Origin: Russula earlei
Lineage: Eukaryota > Basidiomycota > Agaricomycetes > Russulales > Russulaceae
Direction of reading: 5' to 3'
NCBI GenBank assembly: GCA_025769875.1
Contig: JAGFNK010000043.1
Coordinates: 124,001 to 188,000 of the forward strand
Length of the DNA: 64,000 nt
Part shown: piece after piece, positions 37,449 to 48,276 of the stretch
How positions within the stretch are numbered: the stretch's first letter is position 1
Layout of the letters: each line of letters opens with the position of its first letter
Position numbers and translations under genes: made by a program
The notes under the pieces: generated by a model
Told to the model about the DNA's origin: nothing
The model's database searches: none
The model's input: only the letters and a program-made list of their open reading frames with translations

Positions 37449-38410
37449 AGCACCATATAGTCAGCCTACAAGTTACAAGGCAGAAAACGTACCTTTGCAA
37501 TCCACCACCGGACAACCAAAGCACACTACACGTGTGCTCACACCTGACCATGGTGATGAAGTGGAGGAGCTGGACCATGTGGAAGTGAAGTGGAACAGGC
37601 ATTGCATGCTGAACCGCAAACCACCAACACGGACGAGGCTCTGCCCATCCAGCCTGAAACTATGTCAGCACAACCCACAGTTCACAAAGTGGGGAACTCA
37701 CCTGCACAGTCCACTGCCAGACAACCAGAATGCGCCATGTGCACACCCGTCCATGACAAGGACGCTCGCCATTCTGCCATCCTGCATGAGCAATGAATGA
37801 AACATACTGAGCAGGGAAAAGTGGCACATAAAGATGTGACCATCAACCCCAAGCCCTATGCTGAGGTGACAGCCCATGCAGATTCTGCAGAGTGGGCAAA
37901 GGCACACAATGAGGAGAAATGCGTGTCTGAAAACACTAGCGTACTCAAAAGCGTGCTGCATCCAAAGAACAGACATGCAGCAGGCCCACATTATCACACT
38001 GGGACTGACCTAAGTCAAGAGCAACAAGCCTGATGAAGTCATGCCGTCAAAAGACTGGCACTCCCTTGCACCCTGGCCCTCACCGCAGAACAAAGTTTGG
38101 AAGCCCATCATATGGACATCAAGTCCACCTACCTAAACGGAGGACTGATGGATGAGACTTTCTTGAGAGCATGCCCAGGGAATAACCATCAATGCACACG
38201 CAAACACGTGACCCAGTATGCTCAAGGTACGAGCAATCATCACCCAACCCTCCAGTGCAACTCCGGCACCCAGCTGATCCTGGTCGGATATGTCGACCCC
38301 GACTGGACCAGAAAAGCCCACTTTGGACTTCATCCTCATGTTGACAAGTGGGGCCATAAACTGGAGCCACTGGTTGCACCCTTGAGCACTGAGGCAGAGC
38401 ACACCACAGG
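37449..38410 (+). pseudogene. copia 1 reverse transcriptase / RNase H fragment
   Basis: Contains HHMDIKSTYLNGGLMDETFL (about 38105-38165), the copia RT motif normally reading MDVKTAFLNG, and LVAPLSTEAEHTTG (about 38370), the RNase H motif normally STEAEY. It is interrupted at 38411 by copia 2. Its continuation after 50230 includes FHDCTKHTEAQHHFLQQ, the RNase H end. Strongly shortened between these motifs. Confidence 0.72.
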
Positions 38411-39425
38411 TGTTGAAAATAGACGCAGTATGTGTGATTAGATAGCAGCAGATGATAAGATCGCAGGCAGATCTATCAGACAATAGTTCAGTTTGGTTGA
38501 CACAAAACTGATATAAATAATGTACCTATCAGACAATAGCTACAACGCGTTGTTAGTACTGTGAGATAAGATGTCATAGTGTAAATACTCACTTCAGTTT
38601 GGTTGACACAAAACTGAAGTGATCTACGTACTTTGTGGCGTTCTTAAGTACCTGAGACCGCCACTAGATGCAGTACAGTTAACTACCATCACGGATCACT
38701 AAGTAAGTCCGAGGATCAGTTGTAAGTAGCTACCGATTGTTCTAAATCACTCTATCAATGTAACTAATGCGTGCTGCAGCGTATGAGCTGAGCCGGTTGT
38801 TGAGATTATCATTGATTTGGGTGATTTGGTATGTTACCACTACCCTGGGACGTTGTGATGTAATCACAGCTCAGACGCGTTGACGCGTTGGTTACACGGA
38901 CCGGGCATCACCAGCTTAGCTCAGGCGCATGACGCGTCGGATCACACGGTCCGGCTCAGCTCATATGCTGAGATCTGCGTTACTTACAATGATAAGTTAA
39001 TTGATGACAATCGGTAGCTACTAACGACTGATCCTTGTATGATCTTTGTTTCTTATTGATGGTAGCTACCTGCAGTGTACTTAGAGACGCTCTGGAGTAC
39101 TTAAGAGCGTCGTATTTCGATAGATCACTTCAGTCTTGTCTTACACAATACTGAAGTGAGTACTTACTGTTTCCTATCTTATCTCTCGCATCTAATCACG
39201 CGTTGTAGATATCTTGTGATAGGTATTACTGAATTATAGTCTTGTCTTACACAATACTGAAATATCTTGTGATAGATCTTAAGGATCTTATCGCTCTTAT
39301 CATAACCTGCGCCCATCTGCTTCAACACCGGTGATGCCCGGTCCGGGTGATCCGACGCGTCAGCGCATCCGAGTTGTGATCACATCACAACACACCTGAG
39401 ACTCTGGGCAGTGCAGATCTCAACA
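38411..39425 (-). repeat. 3' LTR of copia 2 with nested insertion
   Basis: Matches 49750-50230 on both sides of a 530-bp insertion at 38798-39327. Without it and its 5-bp duplication the LTR is 480 bp. Confidence 0.92.
38798..39327 (-). repeat. Sibling solo LTR inserted in inverted orientation
   Basis: Starts TGTTGAGATT and ends TTCAACA, flanked by CCGGT (38793-38797 and 39328-39332). Read on the opposite strand to its host LTR's left-to-right direction it shows the same layout, including 'tgtgtaagacaagactgaag', 'gtagctaccat' and 'gagctgagccgg', so it is a diverged relative of the LTR it landed in. Confidence 0.85.
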
Positions 39426-39462
39426 TCCCCCTGTGATTAAGGCAGTCGGTAGATTAGATCAA

Positions 39463-40698
39463 TTAAGACCCAACCCATTGACGAAGGTCCGGAGCAGCGC
39501 GTGAGTATGCGGCTTGGTGAGACCATCTGCAAGCATCTCTAGTACGGATAAGTATGATCAGTCCGTCCTCAATGTATTGGCGGATGGTGTGATGCTTGAT
39601 AGGGATATGCTTCGACCGTCTTCCGGTGACTGGGTTGAGCGCAAGGTCAACGGCACCTTTGTTATCACCATGAAGCGGAATCGGATCGGAGATCTGATAG
39701 CCAATCTCGGAGAAGAAGCTCCAATACCACGCGGCTTGATTAGCTGCGTTGGCTAAGGCCATATATTCGGCTTGAGTGGTACTTTGGGCAACAGTCTTCT
39801 GTTTGCGTGAGGTCCAGGAGATCGCAGCGCTGGAAAGTAGGAAGACATGGCCCGAGGTGGAACAGCAGTCATCTGCATTGTCTCCGAGGCTAGAGTCGGA
39901 GTACCCGTGTAATCCGGTATCGTGTGCGCCATCATAACGCAGCTTTAGATCTGAAGTGCTGTTAAGATAAGATAGTACGTATTTGGCAAGGCATAGATGA
40001 TGCGATGAGGGATTGGATGAGTATTGGGCAAGTCGAGAGACTGCAAATGATATATCTGGTCGTGTCCCAATCTGCACATAGAGAAGGCTGCCAATGATGC
40101 ATTGAAAATGCTTTATTTCATCAGGCGTTGCCTCCCCGGAGTGCTTGACCAAGTGGACATCTGCCCTGGAGGGCAGCGGAGTGCAGACCGGATTGGAATC
40201 CACCATTCCGAAGCGATTGACGATCTCCGAGATGTACCTAGATTGATCAATGTCTAGCCGCTTAGCCAAGTGATCACACGTGACACGAATCCCAAGATAG
40301 GAGTCGATCTCGCCTAGATCAGTCATTTCATAGCACGTGGACAATGAATTCTTAATGTCTGCAATCAGTGGGAGTGAATCGCCTAAGATGGTGACATCAT
40401 CGACATAGAGGATAATGATTATGGTTCCCCCCGCGTCTTGGCGATGATAAACCCCAGCATCTGAGTGCGTGCGCATGAAGCCGAGCCCAGTGAGAACTCC
40501 ATGAAACTGTAAGTTCCATGCGCGCGAGGCTTGTTTGAGGCCGTAGAGAGCCTTCTTTAACCGACAGACTTTGTCTTTTTGTTCTGGAGTGATGAAACCT
40601 TGTGGTTGCTCCATGTAGATCTCTTCCTCCAGTGTGCCATTAAGGAACGCCGACTTGACGTCCATTTGATGGATCTCCCAATCCTCTAGCGCGGCCAA
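39463..40698 (-). CDS. copia 2 reverse transcriptase / RNase H, C-terminal part
   Basis: 411 codons. RT motifs: HQMDVKSAFLNGTLEEEIY, LKKALYGLKQASRAWN, YVDDVTIL (catalytic YVDD). RNase H: GYSDSSLGDN, STTQAEYMAL, LHGDNKGAVDL and KHIPIKHHTIR. A one-base frameshift near 39550 changes the last 25 residues. Its 5' part lies at 46889-47156, separated by the gypsy copy A insertion with target duplication GCAGT. Otherwise well preserved. Confidence 0.88.
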   Translation of the reverse strand: MAALEDWEIHQMDVKSAFLNGTLEEEIYMEQPQGFITPEQKDKVCRLKKALYGLKQASRAWNLQFHGVLTGLGFMRTHSDAGVYHRQDAGGTIIIILYVDDVTILGDSLPLIADIKNSLSTCYEMTDLGEIDSYLGIRVTCDHLAKRLDIDQSRYISEIVNRFGMVDSNPVCTPLPSRADVHLVKHSGEATPDEIKHFQCIIGSLLYVQIGTRPDISFAVSRLAQYSSNPSSHHLCLAKYVLSYLNSTSDLKLRYDGAHDTGLHGYSDSSLGDNADDCCSTSGHVFLLSSAAISWTSRKQKTVAQSTTQAEYMALANAANQAAWYWSFFSEIGYQISDPIPLHGDNKGAVDLALNPVTGRRSKHIPIKHHTIRQYIEDGLIILIRTRDACRWSHQAAYSRAAPDLRQWVGS

Positions 40699-40711
40699 CG
40701 CTAGGAGCAGT

Positions 40712-41544
40712 TGTCAAGACACATACTGCTGATCCGTGTGGACTCAGGAGCAGGTGGGCAAGGGTCGGAACAGATGGTACGCGGCGTAGGCGGCGTTGAA
40801 CAGGAGGACGAGCCAAATGACTAAGATATACCAGATGGGGACTGGTACGTGTAACTGGAGGCAGAGGCGAAGGTTAGAAGCCAGTGCAGCGAGGGGGCTT
40901 TAAACAAGGCGGTCGTAGAAGAGTACCTTGGGGACGAGAGGAGTCTTTAAACTGAGCGGTCGCAGGGGAGTACCCAGGAAGAGGAGAGTATCACAAATGG
41001 ACAGTCTGACGACTGCCATGCTTCATTGGGGCTTATATACAGTATACAGGGTCGATTACAAAGCACTGGGACTATTCTAGACTCTTTGGTACCATCCAAT
41101 AGGGACTACAGAGGCATAAACTTGCTTGTGTCAACTTTCAGGCTTACTGAGCGCATTACTGATCATTGTGGAGCGATGACATCATTATGATGTCACTGTG
41201 GAGCGCTTAGTGAGCCTATGAGGTCACTGTGGAGTCGCTCAGTCAGCCATGATGTCATTGGAGCCTTGATGACGTCAGATGATTTATGCAACAGTTTGCT
41301 AAGAGTTTGTGCCGCTGTTTCGGGTCCATGGTGGCTGAGTGGCCATGTGGCTTGCCACGCGATGATTACCCGATTAGGAAACTGGTGCCTGGTCGTGTTA
41401 TAGTGCCTTTGCAATAGCAATATCTTGTACCGCAGGGGGAATAGCCCAGAAAATGGAAGGGAGTTCGGCAATGCAAAGTGAGAGAGGTTCTTCTTGAGTA
41501 AAATAGGACAATCTTCGGCCAGGACTTGGCCTCGGTTCGTAACA
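40712..41544 (-). repeat. 3' LTR of gypsy copy A
   Basis: 833 bp, TG...CA ends, matches 46060-46888 and 57100-57927. The splice donor word near its end (minus strand) reads CAGCAGTATGT, against CAGCAGTACGT in the other copies. Confidence 0.92.
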
Positions 41545-41793
41545 TTCATCCCCTCTTTATAGACTTGTTGCTCCTGCAACAGTAGGGATTCGTTTCTTTG
41601 GAAGGTGGAGTAGTTTGCATATGAAAAGTCGAAGTCTGTTCGTTCGTGGGGAGTTCTCCCTTGTTCCTATGATTTGCTTTGGGGATGGCTGTGGTCGATT
41701 GGGTGCATGTGGTCTGCAGGAGTTCTCTGAAAAGTTCGTTGGTAACAAGGATAAAGGTAGTCATCGACAGAGGTCATGATGAGAGTTGTTGGT

Positions 41794-44142
41794 TTAGGGG
41801 TTACTCCTGGTGGGAATTGTTCTAAGCGCCTTCGGATATTTCCGATGGAAGTCTTTAACAAGTGATTGCGCTCTTGATAGGTTAGATGCTGGCTCCCAAG
41901 TATTTTCTGCAACCGTATACCCTTTCCATTTAACTAGGTATTGGATTCCTTTGCGGTTTGGGGAGAGCCGAGAGTTTAGGATCTGTTCTACTTCATATTG
42001 TTCTTCACCTTCGACTAATATTGGTGGCGGGTTTGAAAAGTTAGGACCATGGGCAATGGTTTCTTTGTAAGGTTTAATCAGGGAGTGGTGAAAAACTGGG
42101 TGTATCTTCCAAGACTTTGGTAGCTCGAGGCGAACGTTTACTGGATAGGCAGTGGTGACTTTGAATGGCCCATAGCGTCGAGGGGCTAGTTTTGCTTTTG
42201 GGTGAGTGGTTCGTAGATTCGTGGCTTCCAGCCATACTTGATCCCCTTCTTTAAAACGAAATGTGGAGGATTGAGGTCCTGATTGCTTCATGATTTCTGT
42301 TGCTCGGTTCAGGGAGGCAGCTACTTCTTCTCTGAGTTGGTTTAGTCTTGATAGTCTTTCTTGGATCGAAGGGAATTTTGATGTAAAGGCAAGGGGTGGA
42401 GCGAATGTTGGGTTAAAGCCATACCAGACTTCAAACGGGGGTTTGTTCGTAGCACTGTGTTGTCTGGCATTATGTGCGAACTCCATAAAGGGAACTAGTT
42501 CTGCCCAATTGTCTGCTTGATGATTGCAAAATATTCGTAGGTATTGTTCTAGTTCTTGGTTAACTCGTTCTGTTTCTCCATCTGTCTGTGGGTGATATGC
42601 TGTGCTTAATGATACTTTGACATTTAACTTCTTCCATAGTTCTTGAGTGACTTTTGCTGCGAATTGAGGGCCTCTGTCCGATATTATTTGTGTTGGGAGC
42701 CCTATTCTTCTCCAGACATTGTTCATGATTAGTGTCGCTGTTTCGTCTGCTGTGATTGTCTTGTGGCAAGGGGTAATGATTATTGCTTTACTGAATCGAT
42801 CTACCACGACTAGGAGGCTGTCAAAGCCTTGTGAAATTGGTAGGTCCGTGATAAAGTCCATGGTAATGCTTTTCCATACTTCTCCAGCTGGTGTAATCGG
42901 TACAAGGGGTGTTTCTGTCTTTGGACGGTTCTTTGTACTTTGGCAAATTGCGCAACCATCTACATAACTTTTGACATAGGTTAGCATTCCTGGCCACCAA
43001 TAGTTTCGGCTGATTAGTTCATAAGTCTTCCATTGGCCAGGATGCCCAGTGGCAAGGGAGTCGTGGTGTAGTTTTAGAATTTTCTTTCTTAGGGTGTCGT
43101 TGTTTGGGATATAGACTTTTCCTTTGAATAGTATTAGTCCATCTTCAAGGTTCCAGTCCTGTAAGCCTTTGGATAGTCGCCTTGGTCCATTCTTTATAAT
43201 GATTGCTAACGCGTTAGATACTTCTGGGTCGTAGTCTTTGCTAGATCGTAGTTGTTGTCGAAGTTCCTGGTCACCGATTGGTTCTGTAGCAGAGGTGCGT
43301 GTTGCTCTAATTTTAAAAAATTTGTCATCTAGGAGCACCTTTCCATCATTTTCGTTTTGTATCCCCTCTTTAAAGTCTGGCCGCCTGGACAGACCATCTG
43401 CTTTGTTCATAGTTCCTGGGTGATGGGTGATGGTGAAGTCAAAATTGCTGAGGAGGAGTGCCCATCGGGCTTGCCGTCTCGTGAGTTTCTGTTTTGTCAT
43501 GAAATATGTCAAGTTATTGTGGTCTGTCCATAGATCAATGGGGTGTGTAGCGCCTTCAAGGTAGTGTCGGAAGTGCCAGAGGGATAAAACAATAGCAAGG
43601 AGTTCTTTATCGTAGATCATGTAATTTCGTTGTGCGGGGTCCAAGGATTTCGAAAAATAGGCTACTGGGTGATATCTGTTAAATTCATCGGGTTGTTCCA
43701 AGATTGCACCGACTGCAAAGTCACTTATTTCCTTGGTGGGGTGCTTGTAAACTATAAAGTGTGTCAGTCGTTGATGCCAAGCTTGGGTACAATAATTCTT
43801 GAATTCAATTAACTCTCTCCTTGAACGCGTAGGTAAGTTCAATGCTAAGAAGGATTGTTCTGGTAGATAACAGTGTAAATCAGTATTCCTAAGATCGGCA
43901 CTATCAGAGGATTCAACAAGGGGTGATGCAAAGGGTTGGATAGGTATGACAGGGGTAGGAATACGATTGGTAAATAAGGGTACGTAGGCGTTAGGAGGGG
44001 TAGGAGGTAATGGTCTTTCGACAAGAAATCCTCTTGCGTTGGGAATTGTTTCTCTCTCAGGGGGTCGTTGGGATGACGCGCGTCTCCTGTGTCGAGGAGC
44101 CAGATTTATCGAATGGGGAGATGGTAATCGCCTGGCGTCCAC
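41794..44142 (-). CDS. gypsy copy A fused ORF: leader ORF3 + RNase H + integrase + chromodomain
   Basis: 782-codon frame created by deletion. Residues 1-145 or so equal leader ORF3 (no methionine); then it enters RNase H at DFAVGAILEQPDEFNRYHPV with DKELLAIVLSLWHFRHYLEG, a HHCC integrase zinc finger (HHDSLATGHPG with CAICQSTK), the integrase DDE core (TMDFITDLP, SDRGPQFAAK, YHPQTDGETERVNQ), and a C-terminal chromodomain (YLVKWKGYTVAENTWEP). No ATG occurs in the ORF3 part. The chromodomain, a histone-mark reader, places the element among chromoviruses. Confidence 0.85.
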   Translation of the reverse strand: MDARRLPSPHSINLAPRHRRRASSQRPPERETIPNARGFLVERPLPPTPPNAYVPLFTNRIPTPVIPIQPFASPLVESSDSADLRNTDLHCYLPEQSFLALNLPTRSRRELIEFKNYCTQAWHQRLTHFIVYKHPTKEISDFAVGAILEQPDEFNRYHPVAYFSKSLDPAQRNYMIYDKELLAIVLSLWHFRHYLEGATHPIDLWTDHNNLTYFMTKQKLTRRQARWALLLSNFDFTITHHPGTMNKADGLSRRPDFKEGIQNENDGKVLLDDKFFKIRATRTSATEPIGDQELRQQLRSSKDYDPEVSNALAIIIKNGPRRLSKGLQDWNLEDGLILFKGKVYIPNNDTLRKKILKLHHDSLATGHPGQWKTYELISRNYWWPGMLTYVKSYVDGCAICQSTKNRPKTETPLVPITPAGEVWKSITMDFITDLPISQGFDSLLVVVDRFSKAIIITPCHKTITADETATLIMNNVWRRIGLPTQIISDRGPQFAAKVTQELWKKLNVKVSLSTAYHPQTDGETERVNQELEQYLRIFCNHQADNWAELVPFMEFAHNARQHSATNKPPFEVWYGFNPTFAPPLAFTSKFPSIQERLSRLNQLREEVAASLNRATEIMKQSGPQSSTFRFKEGDQVWLEATNLRTTHPKAKLAPRRYGPFKVTTAYPVNVRLELPKSWKIHPVFHHSLIKPYKETIAHGPNFSNPPPILVEGEEQYEVEQILNSRLSPNRKGIQYLVKWKGYTVAENTWEPASNLSRAQSLVKDFHRKYPKALRTIPTRSNP

Positions 44143-45023
44143 AAGGTAATTCCGTCAGGAGTAGGGGGTGTGTCTGGTCGAAAGTTGCACGTGCAATACT
44201 CTGTTTTGCAGTTACACCTTGCCGTCCACGGATCTGACTCAGTATCTTCAGTGCTGGCAGACCAACGTTCTTGGCTAGTTGGGACAGTGGTCTGAATCGG
44301 TGTGAGGGGTCGAGGGGCGAGACTTGAGGCTTCTAGGATTGCTGGGACAGAATAGTATGCAGGGGGACCAGTATATGAGGCGTCTGGGCTGGTAATTGCC
44401 CAAGGTTGATTGTAGTCTGCGTCGTATAGCCAAGAGTTAGTTTCCCAGTCAAAGGTGTTGTGTATTCCTGGCACAACAGCAAGTTGGACGTAAGATTGAT
44501 TTTCCCTTTGTATTCTGTTGAGGCGTAGGTGGTAGAACTGGACGGTGAGACGGTAGTAGCTGATGTATGTCCAAGCCAGATAAAACAAGCGATACCCTGT
44601 CCTTAAAGAGTGGACAATGATGTGGTGGCGTGGTTGAATGATTCTGGTCCAAAGGTTTAATTCACTAGTGCGTAAGGACTGGTAGTCAACTGGCTGTCCT
44701 TGGATGTTCTTTGCTTGAGCAAGGTGCCAATATAGTAGTTGTTGTCGTGCTGGAGGTAGAAGTCGACTAAGGGTTTCAAGATATAGTGCGTGTTCGTCGT
44801 GGCTTAAGAGTTGTCCAAAAGGCAAGACTTCAAGGAACTCTTTAACAATAAGATGGGGGAAATCCTCGTGAGGTGGTTCAACTCCTGGTACGTCGTGTAA
44901 GTTGGTTAAAGTGGTGACAGGGAATGTGACGGAGGTCCAAGTTCGATAATGATTTAGGCTTAAGACGTGTCTGGTGATAGCGTCTTCTTCTTCGTCTTCT
45001 TCTAAGGCGTATTCTCGTGGCAC
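44106..45023 (-). CDS. gypsy copy A leader ORF2, AUG-less, unknown function
   Basis: Frame of 305 codons with no ATG anywhere; the first codon after the last stop region that looks like a start is a GTG. In frame with ORF1. Acidic start (PREYALEEDEEEDA), a helical middle rich in Leu/His/Tyr, and a C-terminal cysteine cluster (CNCKTEYCTC). I recognise no domain. A 64-nt GT-AG intron (45023-45086) ends exactly before the frame and would join A to TG, making an AUG. The same arrangement is in copy B (58967-59884), with mostly synonymous differences. Confidence 0.7.
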   Translation of the reverse strand: MPREYALEEDEEEDAITRHVLSLNHYRTWTSVTFPVTTLTNLHDVPGVEPPHEDFPHLIVKEFLEVLPFGQLLSHDEHALYLETLSRLLPPARQQLLYWHLAQAKNIQGQPVDYQSLRTSELNLWTRIIQPRHHIIVHSLRTGYRLFYLAWTYISYYRLTVQFYHLRLNRIQRENQSYVQLAVVPGIHNTFDWETNSWLYDADYNQPWAITSPDASYTGPPAYYSVPAILEASSLAPRPLTPIQTTVPTSQERWSASTEDTESDPWTARCNCKTEYCTCNFRPDTPPTPDGITLWTPGDYHLPIR

Positions 45024-45089
45024 TTTAGTTAAAACAAAAGGATCTTTATTCGATCTTTATTGAAGCGTTACAAGGGTGGTTCTTACTTT

Positions 45090-46013
45090 TTAAGAACCGT
45101 GCGCAAGATCTATGGTTTCGAGACGGTACCTCTCGATTATTTCGAGGGGGTTAGGGGGAATACGAGGCGTGAAGCAGAAGCGAAGTAGCTGGGGGTTGAA
45201 TCGTATGGTGTCGACTGTATAAGTCGAATAGTGACGTAGAGCTACGCGGTTACTGTTCTCCTCGAAATGTAAGTAACCGTAAGCAAAGGCGAGGCGTCCG
45301 TCCAAGAAGTCGTGTACAATGGATAAGCAAAATGAGCCCTCGTAAGCAGGGCGGTAAATAGCAGGCAAGGTAAGTAGTTTCCTAAACAAAGAAGTATTGA
45401 AGATGTATGCGATGCGTCCGAGGGGGAAGTCAGCGTCCGGGGCGTAGATCCCGACGTTGGAACAGATGCCGAAGGGGGTTAGATTGTACTGGGTGGCAAG
45501 GGCAGAGTTGGAGGGTTCGACCGCAAAAGTGTGGACGATGCGTGCACGAAAGGCAGTGGTGAAGGTGTCTGTGAAGGCGCGACGACTCAACTGATCTGAG
45601 GTAGGGATGCGCCCTAGATAATCTTGGTGGTTGAGGTCGTGGAGGGGACGCCACTGCTCACGGGATCGATTAGTAGTGGGAAGGACGAAGTACTGGTGAG
45701 GGTGGAATCGGAATGCTGTGCAAGGAGGGCGGTCGAGGAAGCCTTCAGGCAAGGGAGGACGGTCCGCTTGCTGTTGCTCGTTCTGCGCGGGGGGGGGAGT
45801 GCCAACAGGAACAAAGTCGCCTGGGATAGGCTGGGCAGTGGTAGGAGACGATGGGGGAGCCGTTGGGGAGTACAAGAGGCTGAGGGGTGAGGATGTGTCG
45901 ATCGGGTCGACGTCTTCAGTGAGGATGCGAAGGGCGGTGCGTGGAGTGGGCTGGAGAGGAGAAGGGAGACGCAGGGAGGTATTGACAAGAGTGGGGGAGT
46001 TGGGAGTAGACAC
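45090..46013 (-). CDS. gypsy copy A leader ORF1, AUG-less, unknown function
   Basis: 307 codons, no ATG in any position. Pro/Ser-rich first 90 residues, then a folded-looking region with aromatic residues (FRFHPHQYFVLPTT, NLTPFGICSNVGIYAPDADF, YGYLHFEENSN). No known domain recognised. A 62-nt intron (46013-46074, donor A|GTACGT in the 5' LTR, acceptor AAG|TG) would create AUG in the context AGCAUGU. Compared with copy B, one 100-codon stretch differs at about 25 synonymous and 4 amino-acid-changing codons, so the frame has been under protein selection. Confidence 0.72.
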   Translation of the reverse strand: MSTPNSPTLVNTSLRLPSPLQPTPRTALRILTEDVDPIDTSSPLSLLYSPTAPPSSPTTAQPIPGDFVPVGTPPPAQNEQQQADRPPLPEGFLDRPPCTAFRFHPHQYFVLPTTNRSREQWRPLHDLNHQDYLGRIPTSDQLSRRAFTDTFTTAFRARIVHTFAVEPSNSALATQYNLTPFGICSNVGIYAPDADFPLGRIAYIFNTSLFRKLLTLPAIYRPAYEGSFCLSIVHDFLDGRLAFAYGYLHFEENSNRVALRHYSTYTVDTIRFNPQLLRFCFTPRIPPNPLEIIERYRLETIDLAHGS

Positions 46014-46059
46014 TTGAGCGTTGGCTGGTCAATACAAGAATGATGAGAGACTGTCCAGA

Positions 46060-46888
46060 TGTCAAGACACGTACTGCTGATCCGTGTGGACTCAGGAGCA
46101 GGTGGGCAAGGGTCGGAACAGATGGTACGCGGCGTAGGCGGCGTTGAACAGGAGGACGAGCCAAATGACTAAGATATACCAGATGGGGACTGGTACGTGT
46201 AACTGGAGGCAGAGGCGAAGGTTAGAAGCCAGTGCAGCGAGGGGGCTTTAAACAAGGCGGTCGTAGAAGAGTACCTTGGGGACGAGAGGAGTCTTTAAAC
46301 TGAGCGGTCGCAGGGGAGTACCCAGGAAGAGGAGAGTATCACAAATGGACAGTCTGACGACTGCCATGCTTCATTGGGGCTTATATACAGTATACAGGGT
46401 CGATTACAAAGCACTGGGACTATTCTAGACTCTTTGGTACCATCCAATAGGGCTACAGGGGCATAAACTTGCTTGTGTCAACTTTCAGGCTTACTGAGCG
46501 CATTACTGATCATTGTGGAGCGATGACATCATTATGATGTCACTGTGGAGCGCTTAGTGAGCCTATGAGGTCACTGTGGAGTCGCTCAGTCAGCCATGAT
46601 GTCATTGGAGCCTTGATGACGTCAGATGATTTATGCAACAGTTTGTGAGAGTTTGTGCCGCTGTTTTGGGTCCATGGTGGCTGAGTGGCCATGTGGCTGC
46701 CACGCGATGATTACCCGATTAGGAAGCTGGTGCCTGGTCGTGTTATAGTGCCTTTGCAATAGCAATATCTTGTACCGCAGGGGGAATAGCCCAGAAAATG
46801 GAAGGGAGTTGGCAATGCAAAGTGAGAGAGGTTCTTCTTGAGTAAAATAGGACAATCTTCGGCCAGGACTTGGCCTCGGTTCGTAACA
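46060..46888 (-). repeat. 5' LTR of gypsy copy A
   Basis: 829 bp. On the minus strand it holds TATATAAG, then AGACTGTCCA (46355-46346) as likely RNA start, and the donor CAGCAGTACGT near its end. The primer site TGGACAGTCT (46057-46048) follows immediately. Confidence 0.92.
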
Positions 46889-47156
46889 GCAGTCTCAAAG
46901 ACTCAAATCTGGCAACTGGTGAGAAAGTTTCATCATAATCAATCCCCTCCACTTGGGTGAACCCCTTTGCAACTAAACGTGCGCGAAATCTACCATCAGA
47001 TTTGCATGCAAACACCCATTGAGATCGCACGGCCTTGCGGCCCGGTGGCAGATCTACAAGCTCCCAGGTACCATTCTTAGTGAGTGCATCAATTTCATAT
47101 TGACACGCGGTTCTCCATTGATCGGCGGAGTCTGAGGACATCGCTTCCCGAAACAT
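46889..47156 (-). pseudogene. copia 2 reverse transcriptase, N-terminal part
   Basis: Frame [20 protein letters not shown], then [40 protein letters not shown]: the copia RT start. It stops at the gypsy copy A insertion (46888/46889). The same reading resumes at 40711-40698 after the insertion. A one-base shift near 47155 separates it from the proline-rich linker upstream. Confidence 0.85.
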
Positions 47157-48276
47157 AGGCCAGAGTGATCACCTCTGCCGTCGCTAATAGTGCCATATGC
47201 GATAGGCGCCCCCCCGCATTTGCGTTAGAAGTGAGAAATCTAGGATTAGAACGCGGGTTAGGGCGAAGACGCCTAGGTGAGGGCGGACGCGGTGGACCAA
47301 AGGATGGTCCCGGCAATGCTGAGTGAGGCTGGCGCAAGCGGACTTGGCGCACAGGCTGAATGCGGCATGGCGGAGTATGTGGAAAGGGCTGAGTGGGAGG
47401 GGTAAGGTAAAGTGAATTAGGTGTAGTGGGATCTAGTGGGGTTTCCGGAGGTGCAGGACTAAGTCCGCAGCCATCCGGTTCGTGCGGAAGTGGGGCAGTG
47501 AAAGAAACCGGTCCCGTGAAGACCAAGGGTTGTGCAGGAGGAGGAATGTCAGTAAGTTCTCCCCTAGCAGGCAGTATGCGCTCATCGAAAGTGACATTGC
47601 GCGATAAGAACAGCTTTCAGGTGGATTGATTCCAGAGTTGGTAACCCTTAGATCCAGACTCGTACCCAACAAAAATCATCTCGACCGATCTTGGATCGAG
47701 CTTCTTTCGTTTGTTAGCAGGCGTGTGTACATACGCCTTACATCCAAAGACGCGGAAATAGGAAACGTCCAGAACTTGTCCATCTGTCCAGACTGAGTGA
47801 GGAGTGTTCCACCGGAGAACGCATGTAGGAGTGCGATTGTAGATATGGACTGCTGCGTCAGTAGCAAGCTCCCAGAAACCCAGAGTAAGACCGGTGCCGT
47901 GTAGCATAGCGCGCATCTTGTCTTCGAGGGTCCAGTTCCATCTCTCCGCTATGCCATTCTGCTGTGGTGACCCTGGCATTGTCAATCTATGCTCAATTCC
48001 CTTTTGATCTAAGACCGATCTGAGGGTACCGGACAAGTACTCCCCTCCGCGATCCGAGTGTAGTGCTTTGATCTTATCGTTGGTCTGGTTTTCTGACCAC
48101 GCAAGATATTTTTTGAACGCATCAGCACACTGATCTTTACTTTTGAGGAAGTACACTACCCCATAACGGGAGTAGTCGTCGATAAATGTTGCCCAATAAG
48201 TTGCACCTCGGATCGACCGGGTCTGCATTGGACCGGCTAGTCTTATGCAAACCGATCTGTAGAAGCCGATTCTCAT
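47157..48276 (-). pseudogene. copia 2 integrase and linker to RT
   Basis: Frame 48276-47617 is a retroviral-type integrase core: YWATFIDDYSRYGVVYFLKS, HSDRGGEY (second catalytic Asp), SPQQNGIAERWNWTL (catalytic Glu) and FRVFGCKAYVH. Frame 47526-47095 is the Pro/Arg-rich linker ending [13 protein letters not shown]. Frameshifts lie between 47617 and 47526 and near 47155. Confidence 0.85.

Larger units (their letters stand above)
40712..46888 (-). mobile_element. gypsy chromovirus copy A, internally deleted
   Basis: Two LTRs (40712-41544 and 46060-46888; few differences), flanked by GCAGT (40707-40711 and 46889-46893), inserted in the RT gene of copia 2. Minus orientation. It keeps the leader ORFs 1-3 and RNase H-integrase-chromodomain, but lacks the whole gag-protease-RT block that copy B (57100 onward) has. 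A purine tract (complement of 41547-41557) precedes the 3' LTR. Confidence 0.93.
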
